Notes under the pieces: model-generated
The model's database searches: none
What the model was told of the DNA's origin: nothing
What the model saw: the letters and a program-made list of their open reading frames with translations, nothing else
Assembly: GCF_030814135.1 (NCBI RefSeq)
Contig: NZ_JAUSUQ010000001.1
Location: 124,001 to 188,000, forward strand
Length of the DNA stretch: 64,000 nucleotides
Reading direction: 5' to 3'
From: Caldalkalibacillus uzonensis
Lineage (GTDB): Bacteria > Bacillota > Bacilli > Caldalkalibacillales > Caldalkalibacillaceae
Translations under genes and position numbers: made by a program
Shown: in pieces, positions 54,258 to 62,758 of the stretch
Layout: each line of letters begins with the position of its first letter
Numbering within the stretch: position 1 is the stretch's first letter

Positions 54258-55607
54258 TTATTTATTCATTGTCTGCGCCCTACTCTGAACCAAACGAGAG
54301 AAAAATCTGCTTAGGCACTTGATATCCTCCAGTTCCTCCAGGTGAGTCAGGAGCGTAAGGAGATCTTCAGCATGTTCTGCACCTAAACAGGGAGAGGTCA
54401 GCCACAGAAATTTTTCCTTGAGCTCATTAATAGGCATTGGATTGTCAACATCTCCCCTGGCTTGCATGACCGGTGAAGCCATTTGTTTCCCGTCTCTTGT
54501 CATAATCTCTACCTGGCTCATGGTTTTTGCCGGAAACTGCTGGTCAAACTCCGGTTTGACCTGAACGCTCAGCTTATCCATCAATTCCAGGATGGCCGGA
54601 TGATTCAATTCTGCCAATACCTGCCGTGGCCCCACCTCTCCACAAACCAGAAAGGCAGCGACGGGAAAGGCCAGATTATACTGGGCTTCCTCTGTGTTAG
54701 CAGGTGGCCGTCTGGACAAGCAAGCCGCTTCCTTGAAAGTGTGAATAACAATACGTTCCACTTGCTGAAAAGAAAGCTGATAGTGTTCTTTGATAAATCT
54801 TACGCCTTCGACAGCTGGATGGGCCCAACGACAACAAGCATAAGGTTTATAGTACAATTCCCGGATCCGGTAATATTCTCCCAATTCATCAAGCAGCATC
54901 TTGGCTTCAGGACAGGAAAAGAGAGACGGAATACCGGTAAATCCCTGAGCGGCTAACAAAGCAGCAGCGATACCGCTCAAACTGCCCCATCCGATGGCAT
55001 CCTTAACCATGGAAGGGTGATCGATCCCCCTCATCATGGGAGAATAAGTGCCATGATATTCTGCGATACCCAGGGCATGAGCGGCGGCTGAGGGAGAGAG
55101 TCTCATCAGCCGGGCGACCCCTGCCGCAGCCCCAATGGATCCCCAGGATCCTGTGCAGTGATACTCCGGCCGTAATTGGTGAGCGAGGATGCCCGCCCTG
55201 ATGCCTACCTCATATCCGATCAACAGAGCTGTCAACAAGTTCCTTCCACTAGCCCCTTGCTCTTCCCCTGCAGCGAACACAGCAGGAAATATCACTGCTC
55301 CGGGATGTCCCTTGACCAGACGATGCCCATCGTCAATATCCAGAGCATTGGCCATAACGGCATGAACGAAAGCGGCCCCTGTTGATGAGAACGTGCGATC
55401 GAAAATCATGACAGAGCAAGGCCCCTCCGCCCACTGGCTGGCGGCCATTTCGTACGCTATTTGGGCAGCTTCCGTATGGGCCCCGGCGATAATGGCACCC
55501 ACCACGTCAATCACAGCACCCTTCAGGCTCTCGACAACGTCCTCCCCACACCGGTCCAGGTGTTCCTGTTGAATATATTGAACAAGCAGACGGTGGTGCG
55601 AATCCAT
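54258..55607 (-). CDS. MmgE/PrpD family protein
   Basis: A 449-residue all-helical/alpha-beta protein of the superfamily that includes 2-methylcitrate dehydratase and cis-aconitate decarboxylase. Signatures include DVVGAIIAGAH (about residues 33-43), ANALDIDDGHRLVKGHPGAV (about 83-102), GIAEYHGTYSPMMRGIDHPS (about 181-200) and YYKPYACCRWAHPAVEG (about 263-279). ATG 55607 is chosen since AGGAGG is 7 bases upstream. It is the first gene of the operon and lies behind a sigma-54 promoter. Reaction type would be dehydration, hydration or decarboxylation of a tricarboxylate-like acid. Confidence 0.85.
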   Translation of the reverse strand: MDSHHRLLVQYIQQEHLDRCGEDVVESLKGAVIDVVGAIIAGAHTEAAQIAYEMAASQWAEGPCSVMIFDRTFSSTGAAFVHAVMANALDIDDGHRLVKGHPGAVIFPAVFAAGEEQGASGRNLLTALLIGYEVGIRAGILAHQLRPEYHCTGSWGSIGAAAGVARLMRLSPSAAAHALGIAEYHGTYSPMMRGIDHPSMVKDAIGWGSLSGIAAALLAAQGFTGIPSLFSCPEAKMLLDELGEYYRIRELYYKPYACCRWAHPAVEGVRFIKEHYQLSFQQVERIVIHTFKEAACLSRRPPANTEEAQYNLAFPVAAFLVCGEVGPRQVLAELNHPAILELMDKLSVQVKPEFDQQFPAKTMSQVEIMTRDGKQMASPVMQARGDVDNPMPINELKEKFLWLTSPCLGAEHAEDLLTLLTHLEELEDIKCLSRFFSRLVQSRAQTMNK

Positions 55608-55651
55608 ATCTTTTCCTCCTACTTTCATGACTGTTCTGTTCATCAACAATA

Positions 55652-55669
55652 ATGCAAATTTAATGCCAA
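55652..55669 (-). promoter_or_regulatory. Sigma-54 (-24/-12) promoter of the catabolic operon
   Basis: On the minus strand TTGGCATT-AAAT-TTGCAT: GG (55667-55666) and GC (55655-55654) are separated by exactly 10 bases. It begins about 45 bases upstream of the MmgE/PrpD start, again with a T-rich stretch in front. With the promoter at 44898 it brackets the NtrC-type regulator genes. Confidence 0.82.
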
Positions 55670-55686
55670 AAAGAGCTAGAGGCTTT

Positions 55687-55716
55687 AAAAAAAAACGGTT
55701 GCCTGTCACGGCAACT
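55687..55716 (-). terminator. Terminator upstream of the catabolic operon
   Basis: On the minus strand GTTGCC / GGCAAC with a 6-base loop, followed by CGTTTTTTTTT. It ends the symporter-fusion transcript. Confidence 0.85.
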
Positions 55717-55794
55717 GTCAGACTTGTAGACGAACGGTCTACACTACAGATATATAGATGTTTAGTTTTAAACCTGTATATGACTCATTCCTTT

Positions 55795-56640
55795 TTAAAC
55801 GGACATGATTTTTTCCGAACGTTGTTGTTCCTTGGCACTCAGCGTAAACAGATAACTGCCCACCACACAGATCAGCACATTAACTAATAACCCCCATAAT
55901 CCACTGTGAAAACCTAATAGTGTTCTTAAACCGGTGATGGTCATGTAACCGGCAAGCCCTGCTCCTGCTAACATGCCCAGCAGGACCGCATGCTTATGAA
56001 GACGCTTCCAGTATAATCCTAAAATAAAGGCTGGGGCCACTTGAATCAACACTTCAAATTTCAAGATAAAAATCTCATACAGTGTAGCCGGCTGATACCA
56101 GGCAATAATCAGTAAAATGAAGACCACCACGGCACCTGTGGCACGCCCGACCATGATTTTGGTTTGGTCTGAAGCCTGGGGGTTGACCAGGCGGCCATAG
56201 ATGTCTTTGGACACCATAGATGAGAGACTTAACAGAGCAGAATCAGCGGTTGATACAATAGCGGCCACAATACCCCCAAACAGCAAAATCATGGCCCAAT
56301 AAAACAGGATGAGCTCATTGGCAATGGCGCTGGCCATTATGCCCCCCAGCTGTTCCGATTCTTGGTTCTCCAGACCTGGAAAAGCTTTGATGCCAATCAA
56401 ACCGATCAGGAAGACAAGACCTGTTGTGATAAACGGCATCCAGGCCATGTTGCACAGCGATCGTTTCAAGGTCGCTTCACTTCTGGCACTAAAAATCCGT
56501 TGTACCGCATGGGGATAAACAGCGGCCCCGATGCCCACCAGTATCAATAACAAACGTCCTGAAAACGGACCAGCCAGCAGGGTTCCCACTTCCAAAACCC
56601 GAATGCCTTCCAGCGGCAACTTTTCCTTTTCTGCTTTCAT
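55795..56640 (-). pseudogene. Deletion fusion: CaiB-type CoA-transferase N-terminus joined to sodium:solute symporter C-terminus
   Basis: The first 28 residues (PLEGIRVLEVGTLLAGPFSG) are the start of a class III CoA-transferase (CaiB/BaiF). At about residue 31 the frame passes straight into the second half of a sodium/solute symporter: AVYPHAVQRIFSARS, the sodium-site region AAIVSTADSALLSLSSMVSK, then five or six helices to the end. A symporter would need about 250 more residues at the N-terminus, and CaiB about 370 more at the C-terminus. The frame is open because the deletion kept phase. The product is unlikely to transport. Confidence 0.82.
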
Positions 56641-56759
56641 GAAAGCCCCCCTATGCCCCCGGTTTCCGATATTTATATTCGTCAAAAGTCGGTTTATACC
56701 ATATCATTGATATAAAATGTTCATCTGTCCAAAAATAAAGAAAACGGGGAGGCATACAG

Positions 56760-56910
56760 ATGATCCGGATTTGTGAAGTGGGACCGCGCGACGGTCTGCA
56801 AAATGAAAAGAAGATGTTTTCCTGAAGCGGTTCAAGCAGGCATTCCGGTGGTCGGTGTACTGGGTACTGCCTTCGGCTTTGCTGGCAGGATTTGAAGTGG
56901 CATGATGACC
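56760..56910 (+). pseudogene. Remnant of an HMG-CoA lyase-like gene
   Basis: ATG 56760 begins MIRICEVGPRDGLQNEKKMF and stops at once. The motif VGPRDGLQNE is the substrate/metal-binding start of HMG-CoA lyase-family enzymes. A shifted frame just after reads AGIPVVGVLGTAFGF, resembling the family's internal strand motif. The rest is gone. It is divergent from the CaiB stub, so a CoA-transferase/lyase pair once stood here, the usual pair for activation and cleavage of a branched dicarboxylic acid. Confidence 0.6.
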
Positions 56911-57084
56911 TTCAGAAGAAACGGTGTTATGGGTGCTTTTAAAGATTTGGCAAAAATAAGTTGACATTTCATTATCCAGCAGGTATGCTTGTTCTATACT
57001 ACATATTGTATTTTTTTCTTAATAAAATCAATATGTAGTATTTGAAGTGTTTCCTGGTTCTGTACCTGCAATTGAATAGGCTCG

Positions 57085-57260
57085 GGTAAAGGTGCCTGAG
57101 GAGGCTTAATAGGGAATCTGGTGAGAATCCAGAACTGGCCCGCAACTGTATTTGTGGACGAAATGAGAACAACCACTGTAGGCTCACTCTCCCTTGTGCA
57201 GAGTACCTATGGGAAGGCTCAGAGTAGGATGAAACATAAGTCAGGAGACCTGCCTTTACC
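57085..57260 (+). promoter_or_regulatory. Cobalamin riboswitch upstream of nrdE-nrdF
   Basis: Core sequences fit the B12 riboswitch: GGTGCC-TGAGG, then AGGGAATCTGGTGAGAATCC, then CCGCAACTGTA, and a closing GTCAGGAGACCTGCC. The outer helix is exact: GGTAAAGG (57085-57092) pairs with CCTTTACC (57253-57260). Downstream are competing hairpins and a terminator (57441-57469), so B12 probably ends transcription before the ribonucleotide reductase genes. Confidence 0.92.
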
Positions 57261-57305
57261 TTATGTTTTCTGTCTCTTCGGGGATTGAGAGAAGAAAACG
57301 GAAGC

Positions 57306-57356
57306 GTGTCACAAATCCGGAAGAAGCCAGTTTGTGATACAAAACTGGTCTTTTAT
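57306..57356 (+). promoter_or_regulatory. Mutually exclusive hairpins in the riboswitch expression region
   Basis: GTGTCACAAA (57306-57315) can pair with TTTGTGATAC (57331-57340), or CCAGTTT (57327-57333) with AAACTGG (57342-57348) followed by TCTTTTATT. The two helices share bases, as expected of an antiterminator/terminator pair. Confidence 0.5.
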
Positions 57357-57440
57357 TGGCTTGTGCTTTCATGATTTGCATCCACATTTTTTGTGCTTGT
57401 TTATTTTTTTCAACCGGTTTTGTGGCCTGTGACGTTTTCA

Positions 57441-57469
57441 CTCTTTCTCCGTTGAGAAAGGGTTTTTTT
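57441..57469 (+). terminator. Leader terminator ahead of nrdE
   Basis: Stem CTTTCTC / GAGAAAG with a 4-base loop and TTTTTTT tail, 37 bases before the nrdE start. It is probably the output of the cobalamin riboswitch. Confidence 0.8.
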
Positions 57470-57505
57470 ATTGTCAATCTTCGGGCTTAAAAACAAGGAG
57501 AAGGA

Positions 57506-59815
57506 GTGAGTGTATTGAATCTTCCTGTGATGCAAAGAGAACAGAAAGAAAAGGGTTGGGAAGGGTATGATCAAAAAGAGAGTTTGGAACGTTTGCAGAA
57601 GTGGTTATCCCAAGTAAAAAACCGCTTCCCTCACCTTGACTTTCAGGAATATGAACACAAGGCACACCGGTGGCTGGAACGTCGTTCCGACGTGACAGAC
57701 GAACATTTGCTGACTCATCTGGTATTATCTGCTTTAGAACGTGTGACTGGTGAAGAGCCAGATTGGACCTATGTGGCTGCCACTTTTTATCTGTGCATGC
57801 TTTACGCGAAGGTGATCAAACACAGGGGACTGGCCATGGATCCAAACCAGCCGGTTAAATATCCGCAACATGCCCTGTATCGGTTAATCCATGACTTGTC
57901 AGAGGAAGGTCTCTACGCCCCAGAGATGTTGACGGCCTATTCAAAAGCAGAAATGGAAGAATTAGCCGCAATGATTGATTTTGACAAGGACAAGCTCTTC
58001 ACCTACATCGGGATTAAAACTTTGGCCGACCGCTATCTGCTCCGCAATTATGACGATCAAATCATGGAGTTTCCCCAAGAACGGTGGATGATCATTGCCA
58101 TGTACCTGATGATGGGAGAGGACCGTCACCAGCGGCTGAAGTTGGTCAAAGAAGCTTACTGGGCCTTATCCAATCTGTACATGACTGTGGCTACGCCTAC
58201 ACTGAGCAATGCCGGTAAAGCAAAAGGGCAACTGAGCAGTTGCTTTATCGATACGGTGGAAGACTCTTTACGCAGCATTTATGACAGTAACACGGATGCA
58301 GCCACTTTGTCCAAAAACGGCGGAGGATTAGGCATTTATCTGGGCAAGATCCGCAGCCGGGGTTCTAACATTCGCCGCTTTAAAGGCAAGTCACTGGGTG
58401 TATTGCCCTGGATGAAACAATTGAATAACACGGCAGTCAGTGTGGATCAGCTGGGTCAGCGGCAGGGTGCTATTGCTGTCTATCTGGACGTTTGGCACAT
58501 AGATATCTTTGATTTTCTGGATGCCAAGTTAAACAACGGGGACGAACGTTTCCGCACCCACGATCTGTTTACCGGCTGCTCCATACCTGATCTGTTTATG
58601 GAACAAGTGCAAAAACGGGGAGACTGGTATTTGTTTGATCCCCATGAAGTGCGCCAAGTGATGGGCTGGTCCTTGGAAGATTTCTATGACGAGAAGCCGG
58701 GCCGGGGCAGTTTCAGAGAGAAGTATGCGGCGTGCGTCAACGAGCCCCGTTTAAGCAAGGAAAAAGTCCCGGCCATCGAGGTGTTTAAACGCATTCTGAA
58801 ATCCCAACTGGAAACCGGCACACCGTACATGTTTTACCGCGATGCAGCCAACCGCCTGAATCCTAATAAACATGCAGGTATGATTTACGCTAGTAACTTG
58901 TGCACAGAAATTATGCAAAACATGTCTCCCACCGTTGTAGAGGAAGAAACAACACGCGACGGCAAAATCATCATAACCAAAAACCCTGGTGATTTTGTCG
59001 CGTGCAACTTGAGCTCCATCAACCTGGCCCGGGCGGTAACAGATGATGTATTGGAACGCTTGATTCCCATCCAGGTGCGCATGTTGGACAACGTCATTGA
59101 TCTTAACAATATAGAGGTGCCGCAAGCCCAGCTCACAAATCGTAAATACCGCGCGATTGGTCTGGGTACGTTTGGCTGGCATCACCTGCTGGCCATGAAG
59201 GGCATCCGCTGGGAATCCGAAGAAGCCGTTCAATATGCGGATCAGCTCTATGAACAGATCAACTACTTAACCATCAAAGCTTCCCTGACATTGGCCAAAG
59301 AAAAAGGAGCTTATCAGCTCTTTCAAGGATCAGACTGGCAAACTGGCCGGTACTTTGAACTGAGAGGCTATACGGACGGGAGCTGGAGGAACCTGCTAAA
59401 AGATGTTCAGCGGTATGGACTACGCAACGGGTACCTGCTGGCTGTAGCCCCCAATTCATCTACCAGCATTATTGCCGGCTCTACAGCAGGAATCGACCCC
59501 ATCTTCAAACGGGAATATGTCGAAGAAAAGAAAAATTATAAAATTCCTGTGACGGCCCCTGATCTTTCAGCTGAGACAGCCTGGTATTACAAATCGGCCT
59601 ATCACATTGACCAGGAGTGGAGCATCAGGCAAAATGCGGCCCGGGCCCGGCACATCGATCAAGGCATCTCCTTCAACTTGTATGTCCGTCATGATATTAA
59701 AGCGAAAACGTTATTACATTTGCACTTGGCCGCCTGGTCATCCGGGTTAAAATCCACCTATTACGTCCGCTCTACCGCTGTTGAAGTTGAAGGCTGTGAC
59801 AGTTGCGAAGCCTAA
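57506..59815 (+). CDS. nrdE: Ribonucleoside-diphosphate reductase, alpha (catalytic) subunit
   Basis: A 769-residue class I RNR large subunit that reduces NDPs to dNDPs. Active-site Cys in GQLSSCFIDTVEDS (about residue 248), the Asn-Cys-Glu catalytic set in SNLCTEIM (about 472-477), the second redox Cys in ACNLSSIN (about 500), the radical-transfer Tyr-Tyr in STYYVRST (near 753) and the C-terminal CDSC redox pair. No N-terminal ATP-cone is recognisable. GTG 57506 follows AAGGAG; TTG 57515 is an alternative. No nrdI lies nearby. It is controlled by the B12 riboswitch upstream. Confidence 0.93.
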   Translation: MSVLNLPVMQREQKEKGWEGYDQKESLERLQKWLSQVKNRFPHLDFQEYEHKAHRWLERRSDVTDEHLLTHLVLSALERVTGEEPDWTYVAATFYLCMLYAKVIKHRGLAMDPNQPVKYPQHALYRLIHDLSEEGLYAPEMLTAYSKAEMEELAAMIDFDKDKLFTYIGIKTLADRYLLRNYDDQIMEFPQERWMIIAMYLMMGEDRHQRLKLVKEAYWALSNLYMTVATPTLSNAGKAKGQLSSCFIDTVEDSLRSIYDSNTDAATLSKNGGGLGIYLGKIRSRGSNIRRFKGKSLGVLPWMKQLNNTAVSVDQLGQRQGAIAVYLDVWHIDIFDFLDAKLNNGDERFRTHDLFTGCSIPDLFMEQVQKRGDWYLFDPHEVRQVMGWSLEDFYDEKPGRGSFREKYAACVNEPRLSKEKVPAIEVFKRILKSQLETGTPYMFYRDAANRLNPNKHAGMIYASNLCTEIMQNMSPTVVEEETTRDGKIIITKNPGDFVACNLSSINLARAVTDDVLERLIPIQVRMLDNVIDLNNIEVPQAQLTNRKYRAIGLGTFGWHHLLAMKGIRWESEEAVQYADQLYEQINYLTIKASLTLAKEKGAYQLFQGSDWQTGRYFELRGYTDGSWRNLLKDVQRYGLRNGYLLAVAPNSSTSIIAGSTAGIDPIFKREYVEEKKNYKIPVTAPDLSAETAWYYKSAYHIDQEWSIRQNAARARHIDQGISFNLYVRHDIKAKTLLHLHLAAWSSGLKSTYYVRSTAVEVEGCDSCEA

Positions 59816-59870
59816 TCTGTCGCAAAGTGTTGAAAAGCCGTACTATACGATGTGAGGAGGATACCTACAG

Positions 59871-60908
59871 ATGAATACCTTACACAAACGTCCCCTGTAT
59901 GACCTTGACGCCCCTAACGCTTCGACAGGTATTATTAATGGCAAAAGCTCCAATGTCTTAAACTGGGATGATGTCCGCTTTCCTTGGGCATATCCTTTAT
60001 ATAAAAATATGTTGGCCAACTTCTGGACCCCTTTTGAGATCAACATGGCCCATGATGTCCGCCAATATAAAGAATTGACAACTGATGAAAGGGATGCGTT
60101 CAATAAAATCATTGGCTTGCTGGCCTCATTGGACAGCATTCAAACCGACTACTCCTTGCGCGTGGCTGATTTCCTGACCGATTCAAGCCTGGTGGCCTTA
60201 ATGGTCACTCTCTCTTTTCAGGAAGTGGTTCATAATCAATCATATTCCTACATCCTCTCCAGTGTGGTCAACAAACAAAAACAAGATGAAATCTTTGACT
60301 ACTGGAAGCATGATGAGATGCTGAAAGAGCGTAATGCTTTCATCTTTGAGGGGTATCAACGCTTTGCCGATCATCCCACGCCCCGGACGTTCATGGAATC
60401 CATCGTCTTGGACGTTGTCTTGGAAGGCCTTAATTTTTATTCCGGATTCAGCTTTTTCTACAATTTGGCTCATAACCAAAAAATGGTCTCTACATCGACA
60501 ATGATCAATTACATCAACCGGGATGAGCAACTGCACGTCTACCTGTTCACCAATATCTTCAAAGCATTGCTCCAGGAATATCCCGAGTTGAATAACCAGG
60601 AAACGTCCCGTTTCGTCCAGGAAACGTTCCGCCGGGCGGCAGAGCTGGAGATCAAATGGGGACGTTACATCATCGGTGACCGTATTGAAGGCATCGACAT
60701 GGATGATTTGGAAGCATACATCAAATTTATCGCTAACAAACGGGTGAACCAGTTGGGGATTGACCGCCCGTTTGAGGGATACCGGACAAACCCGCTGCCC
60801 TGGATCAAAGCCTATGCAGATGCCAACAGTATCAAAAGTGATTTCTTCGAGCAGAAGTCCAGACAGTACAGCAAAGTATCAGATGTCAACGGCTTTGATG
60901 AGCTATAA
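59871..60908 (+). CDS. nrdF: Ribonucleoside-diphosphate reductase, beta (radical) subunit
   Basis: A 345-residue ferritin-like subunit carrying the di-metal/tyrosyl radical. Metal ligands and radical Tyr are all present: Asp in SLDSIQ (about residue 83), Glu-x-x-His-x3-Tyr in QEVVHNQSYSY (about 115-125), Glu in EGLNFYSGF (about 183) and Glu-x2-His in RDEQLHVYL (about 219-227). It is thus a Tyr-radical enzyme (class Ia/Ib), not the Tyr-free class Ic. It follows nrdE by 55 bases with GAGGAGG upstream. Confidence 0.94.
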   Translation: MNTLHKRPLYDLDAPNASTGIINGKSSNVLNWDDVRFPWAYPLYKNMLANFWTPFEINMAHDVRQYKELTTDERDAFNKIIGLLASLDSIQTDYSLRVADFLTDSSLVALMVTLSFQEVVHNQSYSYILSSVVNKQKQDEIFDYWKHDEMLKERNAFIFEGYQRFADHPTPRTFMESIVLDVVLEGLNFYSGFSFFYNLAHNQKMVSTSTMINYINRDEQLHVYLFTNIFKALLQEYPELNNQETSRFVQETFRRAAELEIKWGRYIIGDRIEGIDMDDLEAYIKFIANKRVNQLGIDRPFEGYRTNPLPWIKAYADANSIKSDFFEQKSRQYSKVSDVNGFDEL

Positions 60909-60919
60909 GCATGCAAGCA

Positions 60920-60957
60920 GCCCTTGCCTGTGTACACTCGCACACGGCAAGGGCCTT
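60920..60957. terminator. Hairpin between nrdF and cysI
   Basis: Stem GCCCTTGCC / GGCAAGGGC with an inner TGTG / CACA helix. U-tracts are poor on both strands, but the position between convergent genes fits a bidirectional terminator. Confidence 0.65.
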
Positions 60958-60978
60958 AAATACGGTTTACATTTAAAC

Positions 60979-62727
60979 CTACTCATGAAAGTCTAGTCCT
61001 GATTGCACTTCTTGAATATAACCTGCCCGAATGACAAAGTCACCAAAACGTTCGCCATGCTTTCGTTCTTGCGCATACCTGTGGAGAATGGGTCTCAAGG
61101 TCTCCACAATTTCTTCTTCCCCGATATTTTCACGGTAAAGCTTATTGAGCCGGGCCCCTGCAAAGCCCGCACCCAGATACAAATTGTATTTGCCAGGAGC
61201 CTTTCCTGTGAACCCGATTTCCCCCAAATACGGCCGAGCGCATCCGTTAGGACAGCCAGTCATGCGAATAACAATCTCCTCTTCCCGCAAACCAGCCTCT
61301 TCCATGATTGTCTCCAGCTTCTCCAGCAACGTGGGAAAGTACCGTTCCGCTTCGGCCATGGCCAGTCCGCAGGTGGGCAATGCCACGCAGGCCATGGAGC
61401 TCCTTCGTAATGCTGAATAGTGCTTGCCATCGGTGAGTTTGTATTCCTTGACCAGTTTTTCGATCTCACGCTTTTTCCGGCTTGTCACGTTGCCGATGAT
61501 CAGATTCTGGTTTGGCGTGAGCCGAAAATCACCAGTATGGATCTTGGCTATTTCCCGCAAGCCAGTCATCAAGGGATAATCGTCCCAGTCTTGAATCCGG
61601 CCGTTTTGGATCAAGAGCGTCAAATGCCACCGGCCGTTCGTTCCTTTCACCCAGCCGTAGCGGTCATTGTTATGTTCAAAATGATATGGGCGGGTCGTGT
61701 CGAGTTCCCAACCCAGTCTTTGGTTCAGCTCCTTAGTGAACCACTCGATTCCGCGCCTGTCAATGGTATATTTAAGCCGGGCGTATTTACGGTCGGAACG
61801 ATTTCCGTAATCCCGTTGGATCATCACCACTTTTTCCGCTAGGTCAACGATCCGGTTTGCCGGGCAAAAGCCAATCACCCTTGCCAGTTGGGGATAGGTT
61901 TTGGGATCACCATAAGTCATCCCCAAACCACCCCCCACCGCGACGTTAAATCCTTTGAGTTGACCTTGGTCAATGATGGCAATAAAGCCTAAATCTTGGG
62001 AAAAGACATCCACATCATTAGCTGGAGGAACTGCCAGGCCGATTTTAAATTTGCGCGGCAAATACAGCGGTCCATAGATAGGCTCTTCATCTTCATTTTC
62101 CTCGCGGCTGTCCGCCACTTTTTCGCCATTGAGCCAGATCTCGTGGTACGCCTTCGTCCTCGGACAAAGGTGCTCGCTGATCCGCTGGGCCCATTGATAA
62201 ACTTCTGCATGAATCTCCGACTGGTAGGGATTGGGTGTACACATAACATTGCGATTGACATCACCGCAACCGGCCAGTGTTGTCAAGAGCGCTTCATTGA
62301 TTGCATTGATGGTCTGGCCCAAGTTCCACTTCAGAACGCCGTGTAACTGGAAGGCCTGCCTTGTCGTCAGCCGTAGAGAACCGTTGGCATAGTGCTGGGC
62401 GAGACGGTCCATCACCAGCCACTGTTCTGGTGTGACAACACCCCCAGTCACCCGCACACGTACCATAAATTGATAAGCAGGTTCCAACTTCTGCCGCCTG
62501 CGTTCATCACGCAGATCCCGGTCATCCTGCTGGTAGCTGCCGTGGAATTTCAACAGCTTGGCATCTTCCTCAGACAAGGCTCCGGTAATCGGGTTTTGGA
62601 GGGACTCAAGTATGGTCCCCCGCAAGTAGCGGCTTTGTCGCTTAATACGCTCCATTTCGCCGGGCGGGCCATCCTGCGCTTTACTGGACGTACTGCTTTG
62701 GGTTGGGACAAAACGATCTTGTGACAT
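60979..62727 (-). CDS. cysI: Assimilatory sulfite reductase, hemoprotein (beta) subunit
   Basis: A 582-residue siroheme/4Fe-4S enzyme that reduces sulfite to sulfide with electrons from CysJ. Cluster/siroheme ligands are visible as [15 protein letters not shown] (about residues 446-460) and [16 protein letters not shown] (about 490-505). Substrate-binding Arg/Lys are in [14 protein letters not shown] (about 120-133) and [14 protein letters not shown] (about 154-167). ATG 62727 has GAAAGGAGCG upstream; the longer frame overlaps cysJ. It is the second gene of a cysJ-cysI unit. Confidence 0.95.
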   Translation of the reverse strand: MSQDRFVPTQSSTSSKAQDGPPGEMERIKRQSRYLRGTILESLQNPITGALSEEDAKLLKFHGSYQQDDRDLRDERRRQKLEPAYQFMVRVRVTGGVVTPEQWLVMDRLAQHYANGSLRLTTRQAFQLHGVLKWNLGQTINAINEALLTTLAGCGDVNRNVMCTPNPYQSEIHAEVYQWAQRISEHLCPRTKAYHEIWLNGEKVADSREENEDEEPIYGPLYLPRKFKIGLAVPPANDVDVFSQDLGFIAIIDQGQLKGFNVAVGGGLGMTYGDPKTYPQLARVIGFCPANRIVDLAEKVVMIQRDYGNRSDRKYARLKYTIDRRGIEWFTKELNQRLGWELDTTRPYHFEHNNDRYGWVKGTNGRWHLTLLIQNGRIQDWDDYPLMTGLREIAKIHTGDFRLTPNQNLIIGNVTSRKKREIEKLVKEYKLTDGKHYSALRRSSMACVALPTCGLAMAEAERYFPTLLEKLETIMEEAGLREEEIVIRMTGCPNGCARPYLGEIGFTGKAPGKYNLYLGAGFAGARLNKLYRENIGEEEIVETLRPILHRYAQERKHGERFGDFVIRAGYIQEVQSGLDFHE

Positions 62728-62758
62728 GCCTCTCGCTCCTTTCGGTCCGGATTGGAGT

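Noticed and set aside
59871-60908. Beta subunit as a class Ic (tyrosine-free) enzyme
   Set aside because: The radical tyrosine is present four residues after the metal-ligand His in EVVHNQSY.
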